Positions 1-12,500 of a stretch of DNA of 64,000 bases are shown in pieces. The first letter of the stretch is position 1, and each line of letters starts with the position of its first letter. The notes below the pieces were generated by a model. It ran no database searches. It saw only the letters and a program-made list of their open reading frames with translations, and was not told the DNA's origin. The stretch spans positions 9,613,834 through 9,677,833 of the forward strand of contig CAKAKS010000060.1 of assembly GCA_916700875.1 (NCBI GenBank). The letters are read 5' to 3'. The position numbers and the translations under genes are program-made. The DNA comes from Sebastes aleutianus (lineage: Eukaryota > Chordata > Actinopteri > Perciformes > Sebastidae).

Positions 1-319
1 AATAGGCAGACTGACTGATTACAAGTTTGAAGATACCTGTGATGCTAATTACAGGACACACCTTAGTTTAATATGTCCCTATGGTCACATTATTTTACAT
101 CTTTTCTAGGGGTACCATCATTTTTGTCCTGGTCAGTTTCATTAGTTTGTTTTTTAAAATGATTCTGTTGAACCACAATTCAAAAACAATATCTGATTTT
201 CATTAGTTCATTTTCAGTAAATTTTTATTTATTATTACTTTTGTCAGTTTCAAGTTATTTCAGTGACCATTGTGGGTTTTTCTCTCTTTAACGGAACGTT
301 ACCAACAACTTTGCCTACG

Positions 320-323
<4 letters not shown>

Positions 324-361
<38 letters not shown>
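324..361. repeat. (TA)n microsatellite
   Basis: Uninterrupted TA repeat downstream of the MS4A gene. Confidence 0.97.
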
Positions 362-364
<3 letters not shown>

Positions 365-1269
365 TAGATTAGAATTATAAATTCTAAAATATAGATGCCC
401 CCTAGCATTTAGTATACAGAAAATAATTCATTTATTGTACAGTGGCATCATGTAAACAAACTGTCATTTAAATGAATATTTGATAGTTATGATCTGCACT
501 GACGTTGGTTAAAAGAGTTAACTCAGTAAAAGAGGAAAATAATATCATTATATAATTTTATGGCAATTATTTTGTCCTCTGACAACATCAGAGCAACTTC
601 TTTAAAGTGAGACCCAACTGGGTTAAGTTATTATGTTTGGTCACTAAACAGTTAATAAGTGGAGTTCTGACTTAAACGATTAAAAGACAATTGTTGATTA
701 CATTTCTGTTGATCAAGTAATACATTTTTCAATGCAATGAACCTTTTTCAGTAAGAACAAACAACGTGGAAAAAAAATCTTCAATTTATTGAATAGGAGT
801 AAAATCAGACAGAAAAGTTTTCAGAGACAAATAAAAACACAGGAGCCTCTCGGTGCAAACATTCAATGGCTCTATTTTGGGGGAATATTTACTTATTTTA
901 ACCAGCCCCATTAAACTATCAACACCTTTTTTTATTCAGTTTGTTGGGATTGTCGTTAAGAAAATGTTGTAGTGTGGTTTCTAGTAAAGTGCACACAGTC
1001 TGAGATTTTTGGTACCTTTCAGATGAAATGTCAAAGTAAACATAATTGATACATCTAAAAATATGTTACAGGTCTTTGTGTCTTGACTGACTGAGAGGGA
1101 GTGCAATGTTTGAGACAAATTGTGGCTATCAGGTGTGTTTTAAAGTATCTAAACATCAAGAATCAACTCACAGTATAATAAAGTCACTAATTTAACTAAA
1201 ATACATTCATGATAGGTAACTACATGCCCTAATGCTCCTTTATGATACTGGCACAAAATCACCAAACTC

Positions 1270-1530
1270 CCTTCAAAAATGTGTCCGTTTAGTTTTGCAT
1301 TGTTTGGGACAAACATTAGATAACCTGTGAAAAGCTTTCAACAAGTCAGTCTTTACTTTTAGTGTCTTCTGCTGAATTCGGCATTAAAATAAAACCAAAG
1401 TCCCTAAAAAAATTTGTCCGTTTAGTTTTGCTTTGCTTGAGACAAACATTAGATAACCTGCGAAAAGCTTTCAACAAGTCAGTCTTTACTTTTAGTGTCT
1501 TTTGCTGAATTTGGCATTAAAATAACATGT
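1270..1530. repeat. Two-copy tandem duplication (about 132-bp period)
   Basis: GTCCGTTTAGTTTTGC begins at 1283 and again at 1415. It is followed in both copies by GACAAACATTAGATAACCTG and AAAGCTTTCAACAAGTCAGT with few differences. It lies downstream of the MS4A gene. Confidence 0.85.
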
Positions 1531-1860
1531 ATAAAGTTTTAGTTATTTATCTTTACAATCTGATTCCTGTTTGTCCTGATACGTTACCCTCTCTGCTAAT
1601 GGCCGGGTTAAAATTTTTGAAATAAACACAAAAGTAGTGTCTGTATCATCTGCTACACATTTTAACACAATCACAACTTTAGCAGATTAACCCCTGAATG
1701 ACCCAGAATGCAGCGTAACATGACGACAACAAAAAACAACTGATGAAGAGCAGAGAAAGAGAGCAACAGTTGGAAAGATGATTACAGATTATAATGACAG
1801 TTTGATAGTACTTATTATTGTAGTATTATTAGTGGAACTCAGAGGTTTGGTCCTCCCCTC

Positions 1861-4800
1861 TCACGGTGAGTATGGAGGCGATGTTTCCTCTTCTTCGCTG
1901 CCCAACAGGGCGACGTCGCTGCCGAGCCCCGATGCTGCACCGGACATCAGAGCGCTGCCATCATAGACCTCCACCTGAAGGTCAAAGATCAAACCAAAAA
2001 CTCATCACCATCTGCTGTTAAACTATTCTGTCTCATTTAGTCCGTCACTTCAATAAAATACGTGTGAGAGACAGATTAAAACAGAAACCTCTAAATCTGA
2101 GCAGCAGAGGTGGAGATATTCTGTCTTTTAGTCCCACAACACTGGATCCTACATTTCCCATAATGCACCTGGATAGGGTCTTTCAAACTCCAGTTTGTAA
2201 TGTGGACTGTATGTTCAAGAGGATCCAACCGTGGACATCATGTCTGAGGAGCGTTAACTTTATTAAAAAAGGATTCTAGTGTTTTAGCAGTGAAAAAAAT
2301 ATTTTGCTAAATTACCTAAAAAATGAATACAGCCTTGTTGACGCTGCATAAAGTGCAGGTGACCTTGCGCCTTTTAGCAAGGAAGTACTCCGACTCCTTT
2401 TTTTTGTGTTTTAACTTTCTGTCTGTCTGGATCCGAATCACGGGGCAGATACACACAAAATATTTTTTATTTATGGAAATGGAAATGGAAATGTTGGAGG
2501 TCTGTGCTCTCCAAGTGCCCTTTTGTTAGAGAATTCATTGTTTTACAGGATAAACTCAATGTAAAACAGCTAAATAATAAACAAGTTAAGAATTTGGAGA
2601 CAACTTTCAGTACATATAAAATATACCATGTGGCTGATGTAAAAAGTCTCACCATGATGGGGACGTAGCGGTTGTGGAGTCTGAGGGCTCTGCCGCAGAA
2701 AACACAGACGGTGACGGCGACACAAACGTGCAGGACAAGCAGAACCAGGAGGAGACCGAGAAGTCCGTAAACACCCACCTGAAACATCCAGACACAGCCA
2801 GGACACATTCACAGAATAAATATAGCCATTAATTCATTGACAAAATGTGACATTAATTGATATTTCTGTTTTAATTTGCTTCTTTGTTTATTTATCTTTG
2901 TATTAATTCCTTTATTCATTTACTCTTCTGTTTAATTTAACCTTTTATTTATTGTAGTATTTATTTCTTATTAATTTTTTATTAATTTATTTATTTATGC
3001 ATTTATTTTTTATTTAAATGCATGTATTTATTTTGTATTTATCTTTAAATGCATGTTTTTATTTATGTATTTTTGCATGTATTTATTTATGTATTTTTGC
3101 ATTTATTTAGTTATTTATTTCTTCACGACTTTCCCTTTGCATTTCAATCGTTTCAAGCTGAACTGTTTCGTGGACCCAACATTAAACTCCTCCCCGAGGT
3201 CGAGCTCGTTCAGAGTGGGAACCTCCAGGCCGATACCTCCAAAATACAAAGAAATACAAAATACAAATACAAATACAAAAATAAATAAATAAATGAAAAA
3301 TAAATAAAAAATAAATGTAAAAATAAATAAATGAATGTAAAAAAATAATAAAGATAAATACATGAATAAAATGGAAAATTAAACAAAAGAGTAAATAAAT
3401 AAGGAATTAATACGAAGATAAAAGAAGCATATTAAAACAGAAATATACATTTTATTAATTTATAATACTATTTATGTTACATTTAATGACATATTTATTA
3501 TATATATATTTTTTTTGGCAGCTTCCGCCTTCCATAATTCACTAGAATGTGAAAAGTCAGGTGTGTCAAAGTCAGTAATCTACAGCTGACACATGTTTAA
3601 TCAATATTTAGGTAAATAGAAGTATCAGCAGATAATAATCAATATTAAAGGACTCTGATCGGAGCCCATAACAGCTTGATTAGGACTAGTTTAGTTTGAA
3701 AAGAGCAGATCAGTAAATACATGACCAATAAACAGACTATAGAGATAAAGGTCTTCAGTTTAGGTAAATAAAGGGTCATTATTGATGTCAGACATTTTCA
3801 ATATAATGTTGTAAAATATGTTTTCATATTTCTGGTGCTGTTGGTGTTAAAACACACACAGCAGAAACTTGTAGACCTGAACTGAGGTGTACTGGACCAT
3901 CTGGACCCGAGACCAGGACCAGTCAGAGTGATAAACTTACATCTAATATGTCCATCTTATTCCAGCATTCAAACTTCTGTTGATCCGTGGGCACAAACCC
4001 CGCGGAGATTACGGTGTCACAGAAGCGTTCAGAAGCGCGGCGATAAGCCAGCAGCCAGCAGGTATAGGCCACGATCCCCAGGCCCAGCTGGAGGCTGATC
4101 AGGTTCCACACCAGAGTCGCCCAGACCTGAACCCAGAGCAGACGCAGACACTCAAACTGTGCTCTCAGTTTCAGTGGTCTCCCTCCACATGAGTGATGAT
4201 GAGGAGTTAAAACTCACCAGTGAGACTGAGGTCCGCCTCGCCGCCGCCACGGCCAGAGAGCCGGACACCAGGAACTGAACGACAGCAGAGAAACACGTTT
4301 TATTATTACTCTTTATCTGAACTTTTAACACTCTATCAGACAAGTTATTGATTAGCGATCGGTTCCTGTGAGAGAGTGAAGTTTACGTACGGTGACAGCG
4401 ACGCAGAACGGAGCGTGGACCATCAGGATCTGTGAGTAGGCGGCGGTCAAACTGAAGAGAATACACAGCAGGCCGATGAAGATCTGAACAACCTGAAATC
4501 ACACACACACACACTTCTATATTACTCCACATTATTATACACAGGTGGATAGAGTACTCACACCTTTTACTTAAGTAAAAGTAATAATACCTCAAAAATA
4601 CTCTGTTACAGGTACAAAGTCCTGCAGAATTTCAGAGTGTTTAATTATGGAGCCTCCAACGTCCTGAAAGATTATATATTTTTTATCTTGTACTAAGTCT
4701 GGGCGATATGGAGAAAATCAAATATCACAGTATTTTTGACCAAATACCTCGATATCGATGTTGTAACGATAATGTACTGTATGGTTGACCACTGACGCTT

Positions 4801-5741
4801 TTACCAAAATATTTACACAATGAGATTGTTGATAAATAATCACCAGTAATGTAGATATAACGATGGGTAAAGACAAATAACAGAACATTAGAACAGTCTG
4901 GTAAGTTCATAAAATGACCACACTTTACTGTAAAGACTTTTTGTTCAAACATTTTTCAGACTTTTTTGGACTTTTTTTCAGACATTTTTTTAGCTCCCTA
5001 AAACCAGGAACAGACAACACTCATGCCATATCACGATATTTCGATATCCAAAATCTAGGATGATATCAAGTCTCATATCACGATATTGATATTACATCGA
5101 TGTATTGCTCGGCCCTATCTTGTACTACACAATAATAATTTGGACATGCAAGTTATTATCATGTGCAACAAGATGAAAACCATTTTTTTTCAGGACTTCG
5201 GGGTCTCTCCTGTTAGTTTTGTTGTGTATACAGGGAGGGTTTTTACTTGTCTGATGATAAACTATTATGAACATGTGATGCACATAAAAGCTTCGTCTCT
5301 GCAGTAGAGAGAAGAAGAGCAGTTCATGTCTGATCAAATCTATCTGTTGTATTTATAATTAACTGGGAGATAATTAACAATGTGAGGATAATTTTTTCTA
5401 ATAGATGGTTTAGTTTTAGTTTCTTCATGTTATTCTGAGCTGCAATGATTAATATGAGTATAGAAAGCATCGACAGAGAAATCAGTTAAAATGCTTTAAC
5501 TATTATAAGTCTTTATAAAACAGTGTCTCACCCCGAGACCGTGTGGCTGCCCCCGCAGGAACATGGCGGTCATGTTGTCCATCTTGGAGGCGGGGGCGGT
5601 GGGCGGGGCCTGTGAGGCTGGAGGCGGAGCCTGGCGGGTGTCAGCAGAAGTAGTCTGGAGCGGGATGCTGGAGTCCTCTTTAGGAATGACCTGAGTGACG
5701 ATCACCATTCCTCCGACAGTGGTGACGGACGTGGACGTCAT
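1861..5741 (-). CDS. MS4A-family four-transmembrane protein (membrane-spanning 4-domains subfamily A-like), 6 coding exons
   Basis: Coding exons read from the minus strand: 5741-5532, 4492-4391, 4274-4218, 4126-3941, 2778-2653, 1974-1861 (stop). All introns are GT-AG, all junctions are phase 0, and the product is 264 aa. The N-terminal cytosolic part (1-70) opens MTSTSVTTVGGMVIVTQVIP, a start typical of fish MS4A proteins. Hydrophobic segments lie near 71-89 (IFIGLLCILFSLTAAY), 97-115, 126-150 and 187-212, giving four TMs with a longer loop before TM4 (CDTVISAG...). The acidic tail ends ETSPPYSP. Family knowledge: MS4A proteins (CD20, FceRI-beta and others) are tetraspan membrane proteins that modulate receptor signalling and calcium; this paralogue's function cannot be read from sequence. 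A 5' UTR exon may lie near 7441-7560, because a GTAAAC donor is seen at 7435-7440, but this is not proven. Family confidence is high; the exact member is not assignable. Confidence 0.88.
2814..3534. mobile_element. Same MITE family, copy B (left end lost)
   Basis: The right end GGCAGCTTCCGCCTTCCA, AT-rich arms, and the same unique core as copy A (3130-3245: GGGAACCTCCAGGCC inverted) are present. The left TGGAGGACGG terminus is missing. It lies in MS4A intron 4, starting about 36 bp from exon 5. Confidence 0.7.
4695..5118. mobile_element. hAT-like MITE (GGGCGATAT type) with 8-bp TSD, in MS4A intron 1
   Basis: The left part reads AAGTCTGGGCGATATGGAG and the right end GCTCGGCCCTAT, with inner GATATC/CGATAT motifs in inverted arrangement. 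Identical 8-bp CTTGTACT copies flank it (4687-4694 and 5119-5126). No coding capacity. A truncated relative lies at about 19855-20090 in semaphorin intron 1. Confidence 0.75.
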
Positions 5742-5778
5742 GGTAGAGGTCAGAGGTCACAGACTGGGCCCAGAAATA

Positions 5779-6536
5779 TGGAGGACGGAACCTGCCAAAA
5801 TAAAAAATAAATGAATACATAAATGACTCAATAAATGTAGCAAAAATAATATAAAAAATAAATGTAGCCATTAATTAAGTGACATCAAATGTGACATAAA
5901 TTGATGTTTCTGTTTTAATTTGCTTCTTTATTTATTTATTGTTGTATTAATTGTATTTAATTTACTTACTCTTCTGTTTATTTTTACCTTTTATTTATGT
6001 ATTTATACTTATTTATTTTTTTACAGTAATTTATTTGTTTTTGCGTTACTTTTTATTTATTTATTTATGTATTTTTTTGTATTTTGGTGGTATTGGCCTG
6101 GAGGTTCCCACTCTGAACGAGCTCAACCTTAGGGAGGAGTTTTACGTTGGGTCTGCGAAACAATTCAGCTTTAAACGGTTGAAATGAAAAGGGAAAATCG
6201 TGCATAAATAAATAAATAAATGCAAAAATACATAAATAAATACATGCATTTGAATAACTGCAAAAATAAATGAATAAATTAAAGAATTAATAAAAATAAA
6301 TACATGAATAAATAAAAGTGAAAATTAAACAGAAGTTTGAGTGAATAAATAAGGGAATCAATACAAAAAATAAATAAAAACAGAAATATAAATTTATGTC
6401 ACATTTGATCAATTAATTAATGACTACATGTATCGTTAATATTATTTTTTCTATGTTTAAAGGCATATTTATTAATTTATCGAGTCATTAATTAATTTAT
6501 TCATTTATTTTTTACTTTGGCAGGTTACGTCCTCCA
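5779..6536. mobile_element. Mariner-like MITE (TGGAGGACGG ends, TA target), copy A
   Basis: The left end TGGAGGACGGAACCTGCC and right end GGCAGGTTACGTCCTCCA are inverted and flanked by TA. The interior is made of TAAA/TTTA-rich arms around a unique core (6078-6205; GGAGGTTCCCACTCTGAACG). It is the most complete of at least eight copies in this window. It ends about 37 bases upstream of the MS4A start codon. Confidence 0.78.
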
Positions 6537-7597
6537 TATAGAAGTAGAAAGTAGCAGAAAATGGAAATACTCAAGTAAAGTACAAGTACCTCAAAACTGT
6601 CCTTGAGTATAATCCCAGCAGTGTTTCCATTATGTTCATAAGATAAATGCAAAAATACATAAATAAATACATGCATTTAAAAATAAATATAAAATAAATA
6701 AATGTAAAAATAAATACAAAATAAATGCAAAAATGAATACATAAATATATGAAAGGGAAAATTAAAGAGAAGTTTGAGTAAATAAAACATGAACATTCAA
6801 ATGAAACAACAACGTTGTTTCACATTGTATAAACTTAAATGATACTTTTAAAAAGGGAGTGTCAGCTGCCTTGTTTATGGTTTATACGCCCACATCCTGC
6901 TGCTCTGGTTGGCATTATCCACCAAGCAGCGGTGGTTGAAAATAAAACTAATGTGTTGATAAAATAAACTACATTATAATGCCGAATTCACCACAATACC
7001 AATATTATAATGTGGGATTATTGTATCTCTTCAAACTGTCTCCAGCAAGTGTCCACATGTCCTAACAAAGCAGAGAGATCTTTAATTCACTGGATTTTAA
7101 ACGGAGTCTGGTCTGGTGATCTACACCACAGAACCAGGAAGTGATCATTCTCAGGAATAACTGTTTAATTTACTTCAATATTACATTTAGTATCACACAA
7201 CTGTTATTAAAGAACACTTGTGTCACATTTATTTTGTTATTAAAAACAACAACAGCTACACAAACAGACTGTTATTGTTAGCCCACGTTATGACTTATAA
7301 ACATCTCTTAAGGTTTGTGTCGTAGTTAGAGAAGGTGAAGGTATTCTGACAATAAAGACTGCTAGAAGTAAAAGTATTCTCTTGAATATCTGTTAATGTA
7401 TACATATATGTGTGTGTGATGGTATTAGAGAGGTTTACCTGCAGGTTAATTGGTGGTTTCCAGGAGGGGACTGAAGGAAGTCTTCTCTGTTGAACTTGAT
7501 TGAACTTTACTGTTGATTTACAGGCTGAAATGATGCTGCCTTCAGGTGCTCACTGTAAACTCGTAAATCTCATACACCAACTAAACAAGTTACTTTT

Positions 7598-7645
<48 letters not shown>

Positions 7646-8258
7646 TTGTAGATAGTAACTTTATTTATCCCGAGGGAAATTCAAGTTTCCAGCATCACAG
7701 TTCCATAGTGCAAAACATGTTAATAAAAAGGCAGTAAAAAAGTTAGTAGTACAAAGTACAAAGTACAAAAAAAATACCAGATATAAAAATACAAGGAGAT
7801 GAAGAAAACTGTTAAAAGTGAATATAGTGCAGGTTAACAGCTGTAATACACGACTATTAAAAAAGTGAATATAGTGCAGAAGAGACTCTTAAAAATTAGT
7901 ATTTTGAGTGGAAATTATGTTTTATGTTTTAATGTTTCTCAGCAGTGACAAGTTTCCCTTTGTGTGTTTATTAACTTAATTTATTTATTCTGCTATACTG
8001 ACATTTACATTACATCTACTTTTATATTTTATACTTCTAGTGTAACACTTCTGTTTATATTTATTTATTACATCTACTTTACCTGTTTTATTTGCTTTAT
8101 AACTGTGTGTGTTTTACCTGTTATATGTTTTATCTGCCTCGTTTAGTCTTGTCAAGTATTTGTTTTAAAGCACTGACCAGAAGTGGCAACTGTGAATCTC
8201 GTTGTATTTAATATGATGACAATAAAGCTTTCTATTCTATTCTATTCTATTCTATTCC
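7598..8258. repeat. (GATA)n followed by LINE/SINE-like tails and a (TTCTA)n tail
   Basis: (GATA)n at 7598-7645 is joined to ACTTTATTTATCCCGAGGG, a sequence often found at the ends of fish retroposons, and then low-complexity sequence with a duplicated GTGAATATAGTGCAG (7818 and 7863). A second tail, ATGATGACAATAAAGC followed by TTCTA repeats (8231-8258), has the form of a LINE 3' end. The family names are uncertain. Confidence 0.5.
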
Positions 8259-9280
8259 GATTACACGTGAAGGCAGCATGTGTATCTCCACACCATCATT
8301 TCCGAGAACACGCGTCTGAAACCAACTTCTCTTTATTTCCTGAACGACACCTTGCAGCGTGTCTGAAACTAACTTCTCTTTATTAACGAAACCCCCTAAA
8401 AGGTGCCAGAACTTAAATTCAGCAGTTTAATTACATGATCCTCTCATGTCTCTTGGATATATTTATATTTCCATGCATATCTTGGTAATATATCCCACTT
8501 CAAATGTATTTTTGTATACATTTCATTACATATGTTAGTGGCCATTTGTGGCAGAAAATCAAACTTCAATCAAAGGGCCACTGATGCACCATGGATAATG
8601 CGGTTTACACAGGCAATAGAGTCCATTGTCCATGCAAAATACAGGTTTTTGATGATTTATTTAGCCAAAAAAAGCAAGCAAACAAACACAAAGAAAACAT
8701 GGATGTCGCCGCCTCTCTTGTTCTGGTAAAAACCCATGAGCCCACCCAGGTACATGCGGGTCCTACCTGCCTACCTACCTTTATAACTGTCGGTGCAGCG
8801 TTAGCAGTGATTTTTATTCTAAATAAATGAAAACAACAAATATTCAACATGTTCACATTTTATAGTTTTAAATTGAAACACGAGAGGAGACAGTGTTTGT
8901 GAAGACAATTAAACAAAATAATACTAAAAACACAAGAATGAATTAAAGATTAAATTATAAAAAAAATATATAAACTGTTTTGACTTCTTACATTCACAGC
9001 AGGTTTCACATCTCATCCTGTTTACATACATTCATTTAACTGTGTTCATAACATAAAAAATATATCAACACAAGACAGGATTCGATATTCATACAGCCTA
9101 ATCCCTGATTTTAAACACAGAATATAAACAGATAATTTAATAAAATATTCATAATAACAAATTTGAGTCATTCAACATGTATTAAAACATTTAAGCATCA
9201 CTGTTACACATTCCTATCTAATAAAACAAAGTATTTTTAATGTCTATAATAATTAATAATACTACTACTACTAATAACAA

Positions 9281-9326
9281 TTATTATTATTATTATTATT
9301 ATCATTATTATTATTATTATTACTAT
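9281..9326. repeat. (TAT)n microsatellite
   Basis: Nearly perfect ATT triplets in the 3' flank of the semaphorin gene. Confidence 0.95.
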
Positions 9327-9558
9327 GATTATGTAGTTAAAAGTATATTTGATACAAGGATAGGTTCATTGTCAATAATATATCATACCACATTTTTTCT
9401 AATATTATTAATTTCTTATGTTACTTTATTTTTCTGATTTCAATATTTGTTTTAAAAACAAAAAAGAAATGTTGATACACGTTGGACTTGTATGGTAAAA
9501 TAAGCCTTATGCTAATAAAAAGAAATCTTTATATATATAAAAAGAGAAAACTATGGTA

Positions 9559-12500
9559 TCAGCAGACCGCCTTCAGCTCAGGACCAGCATCCTCAGGGCA
9601 GCTCAGAGAGGGAACACTCTCCATATACCGGTTTGTTTTGCTGTCGTCCTCTGGACTGACCAGAGGACTCATTTTTCCGGTCTTCCTCTGGCTCCACAGG
9701 TAGAGGCCTCCGAGCATCAGGACGGAGATGCAGGTCACCAGTAGGATGCAAACCACAATCAGCTCGCTGTAGTAACTCTTCTCTTTAACGTAAGCGTCAT
9801 GGAGCGTCTCCTTCTGGGACTGAGAGTCACTTCTGGAGGTTGGGGTGTAGCCCAAACTGCCGTTTCTCCATCCAGAATCTTCTTTACTGGAGTCGGTCTC
9901 GTCTTTTAAAGAGGTCATGAATGTATGACCTTTGTCCTTAATCGGGTCGTCCTCTGGGTCTCCTGACGGTATCGTAGAAGTCATCGGTTCATTAATAAAG
10001 ATGTCCTCGTAGGATTCTTCTTTGTCATTGGTCACATGGAATCTGTCGGCCTTCGTAATGGGGCCTAAGGAGCGAGGAGCAGCAACCGGTCGGACAACGT
10101 AGCTGGCGACTTCCTCCTTGTACCCATCTTCCTCCGCCTCGCAGCGGTAGGTGTCGAAGGTGTCGGCGGTGGCGAGGAAGCTCAGGCTGCCGTCAGGTGA
10201 CTGGATAAAGAGGCTCTCCGGCAGGTGAGGGAACCGAGGGGAGGTCCAGGTCAGTGTGGCCAGGTTAGAAGGTTTCACACACTGAAGCCTCACCGCTGTG
10301 TTCAAATGAACGTTGACTTCTGTAGGACGCAAGATTTTAGAATAAATACGAGAGAGAGACGGTGATGGTGCTGAGTAAAACTCACTGTTTTCAGCTGGAA
10401 ACAAAAACAAACTCCAGTCCAAACTGTGTTGGAGATGCTTCACATCTGTGTTTAGATTTAATATCTCTTACAGAGGAAGATGTTACCTGTGACTTGGCTG
10501 GCCCTGGTTTCTCCCCGACATTGTTCTACCACGTTGCCGTCCTTCAGGTCTTGAGTCCTAAGCAGTAAAACGACATATGGAAGTTTTTATTAGACTTTAA
10601 TAGTTGTAATCCACAGAAGACAATCCACAAATATGTAGTCAAGTCAAGTCAATTCTATTTGTATAGCCCAAAATCACAAATCACAAATTTGCCTCAGGGG
10701 GCTTTAATGGTCCATGATCTACAAATATTTCACTATTCACAAACATGTATTTGTGTATTTGTGTTGTGTAAATTCACATCCACAAAAATACAGGGCGATT
10801 TGCAAACTTTCTCTGTAAACACAGATTTTTATTTGACATAAAAATGTTATAGGTTTACATGATTTAGCACAATCTGTTTTGTTATGTTTACTTTTTATTT
10901 ATATCTTACTTGCAATACTTGCAAGGGATTGTTTATATTTGTATATTGCTAGAATTTCAATTATTTTTTCCTATTTTATTCTAACGTTTTAATCATTCTA
11001 TTGTTATTTTTTACTACTTATTTGCACCAACGAACCAAAGCAAATTCCTAGTGTGTACCTGATACACCTGGCAATAACAAATATATATATATATAAATTA
11101 TATATATGCATTTGTGCATCCATTTGTACAGGTGAAATGATATTTGCACATTTATGGATCACTTCCTGTCGGTCTGTGGGTCACGTGACATTTTAACTTC
11201 CTTCCTGCTTGTTTGCTTAATTTTGTCCAATTCGTACCGCAGCAGATCTGTAGAAGCAATCTGTAAGTATGAGGTTTATTTACTAGCTCCACCAGAGGGT
11301 GGCGACACTCCCTCACACATTTGTGATCAATTAATTAATGACTACATTTATTTTTTATAATATTTTAGCTATTTTAATGGCATATTTATTTATTTTTTAG
11401 AGTCATTTATTTATTTATTCATTTATTTTTTATTTTGGCAGGTTCCGTCCTCCATAGGCGGCTTCGGGTTTCTGTTGGTACCATCTACAGAACCCCCCAC
11501 TGAATGGAGTAGTTAAGTAATATTTAGTTAATTTTATCCCTAAATATGAAATAATAACTGTGACGTACATGTTGTGGTGACTGTGGTCCAGTCTGGTGCA
11601 GACGCTGGCGGTCCGGCTCCATCCACACAGAGGATCTCTGGCCAGAATACACTGACTGCAGCTTCTGTAGATGGAGCACCTGGCCACAGGTACGCCGGTC
11701 ACGCCCTCCGATGTCCCCACATAGAGAACTCCCTATAAGACCAAAAAACACTGTGACATGTACTCTGGAATACACATGTGAAATATTTCCCAGTTAAACC
11801 AATAAATAAATACATACATTTAAAAATAAATAAATAAACGCAAAAAATAAATACAAAAATATAAATAGATAAATGCAAAAATGAATACATAAATACAAAT
11901 AAATGCAAAAATAAATAAATACATATATTTAAAAATTAATAAATAAACAGATAATAAATAAATAAATGCAAAAATAAATACTTAAAAAAATTTAAATAAA
12001 ATAAATAAATACATACATTTAAAAATCTATAAATAAAAAGATAATGTAAAAAGTCACAAAAATAAATACATAAATAAATACATACATTTAAAAATAAAAA
12101 AATAAAAAGATAATGTAAAAAGTCACAAAAATAAATAAATAAATAAATAAAAATGGAAATTAAACAGAAGAGTAAATAAATAAGGAAATTAATACAAAGG
12201 TGAACAAATAATAAAGCAAAATAAAATAGAACATCAAGTTATGTCACATTTTATCAATTAATTAATGGCTACATTTATTTTAATATTATTTTTGCTGCAT
12301 TTAATGACATATTTATTTATTTTATCGAGTCATTTATTCATTTATTTTTTATTTTGGCAGGTTCCGTCCTCCATACAAAACTACTTGGTTAGGTTTAGGA
12401 AAATATTATATATTATTATTATTATTATTATAATACATTATCATTGTCATATTATGTTACTATGGCTACTAGAGGTCGTCGCCCAACAATAAATGTAAAT

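Larger units (their letters stand above)
1..1860. other. Flank downstream of the MS4A gene
   Basis: AT-rich, non-coding. It holds the (TA)n tract and the 132-bp tandem duplication. TTTATT (complement of AATAAA) near 783 could serve as the MS4A polyadenylation signal, but several others exist. Confidence 0.6.
5742..9558. other. Intergenic region between MS4A 5' end and semaphorin 3' end
   Basis: It contains MITE copy A, further TAAA-rich arm-like sequence (6640-6790), the (GATA)n and LINE-like tails, and (TAT)n. A potential donor (GTAAAC on the minus strand at 7435-7440) might mark an MS4A 5' UTR exon. No other gene is seen. Confidence 0.6.
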
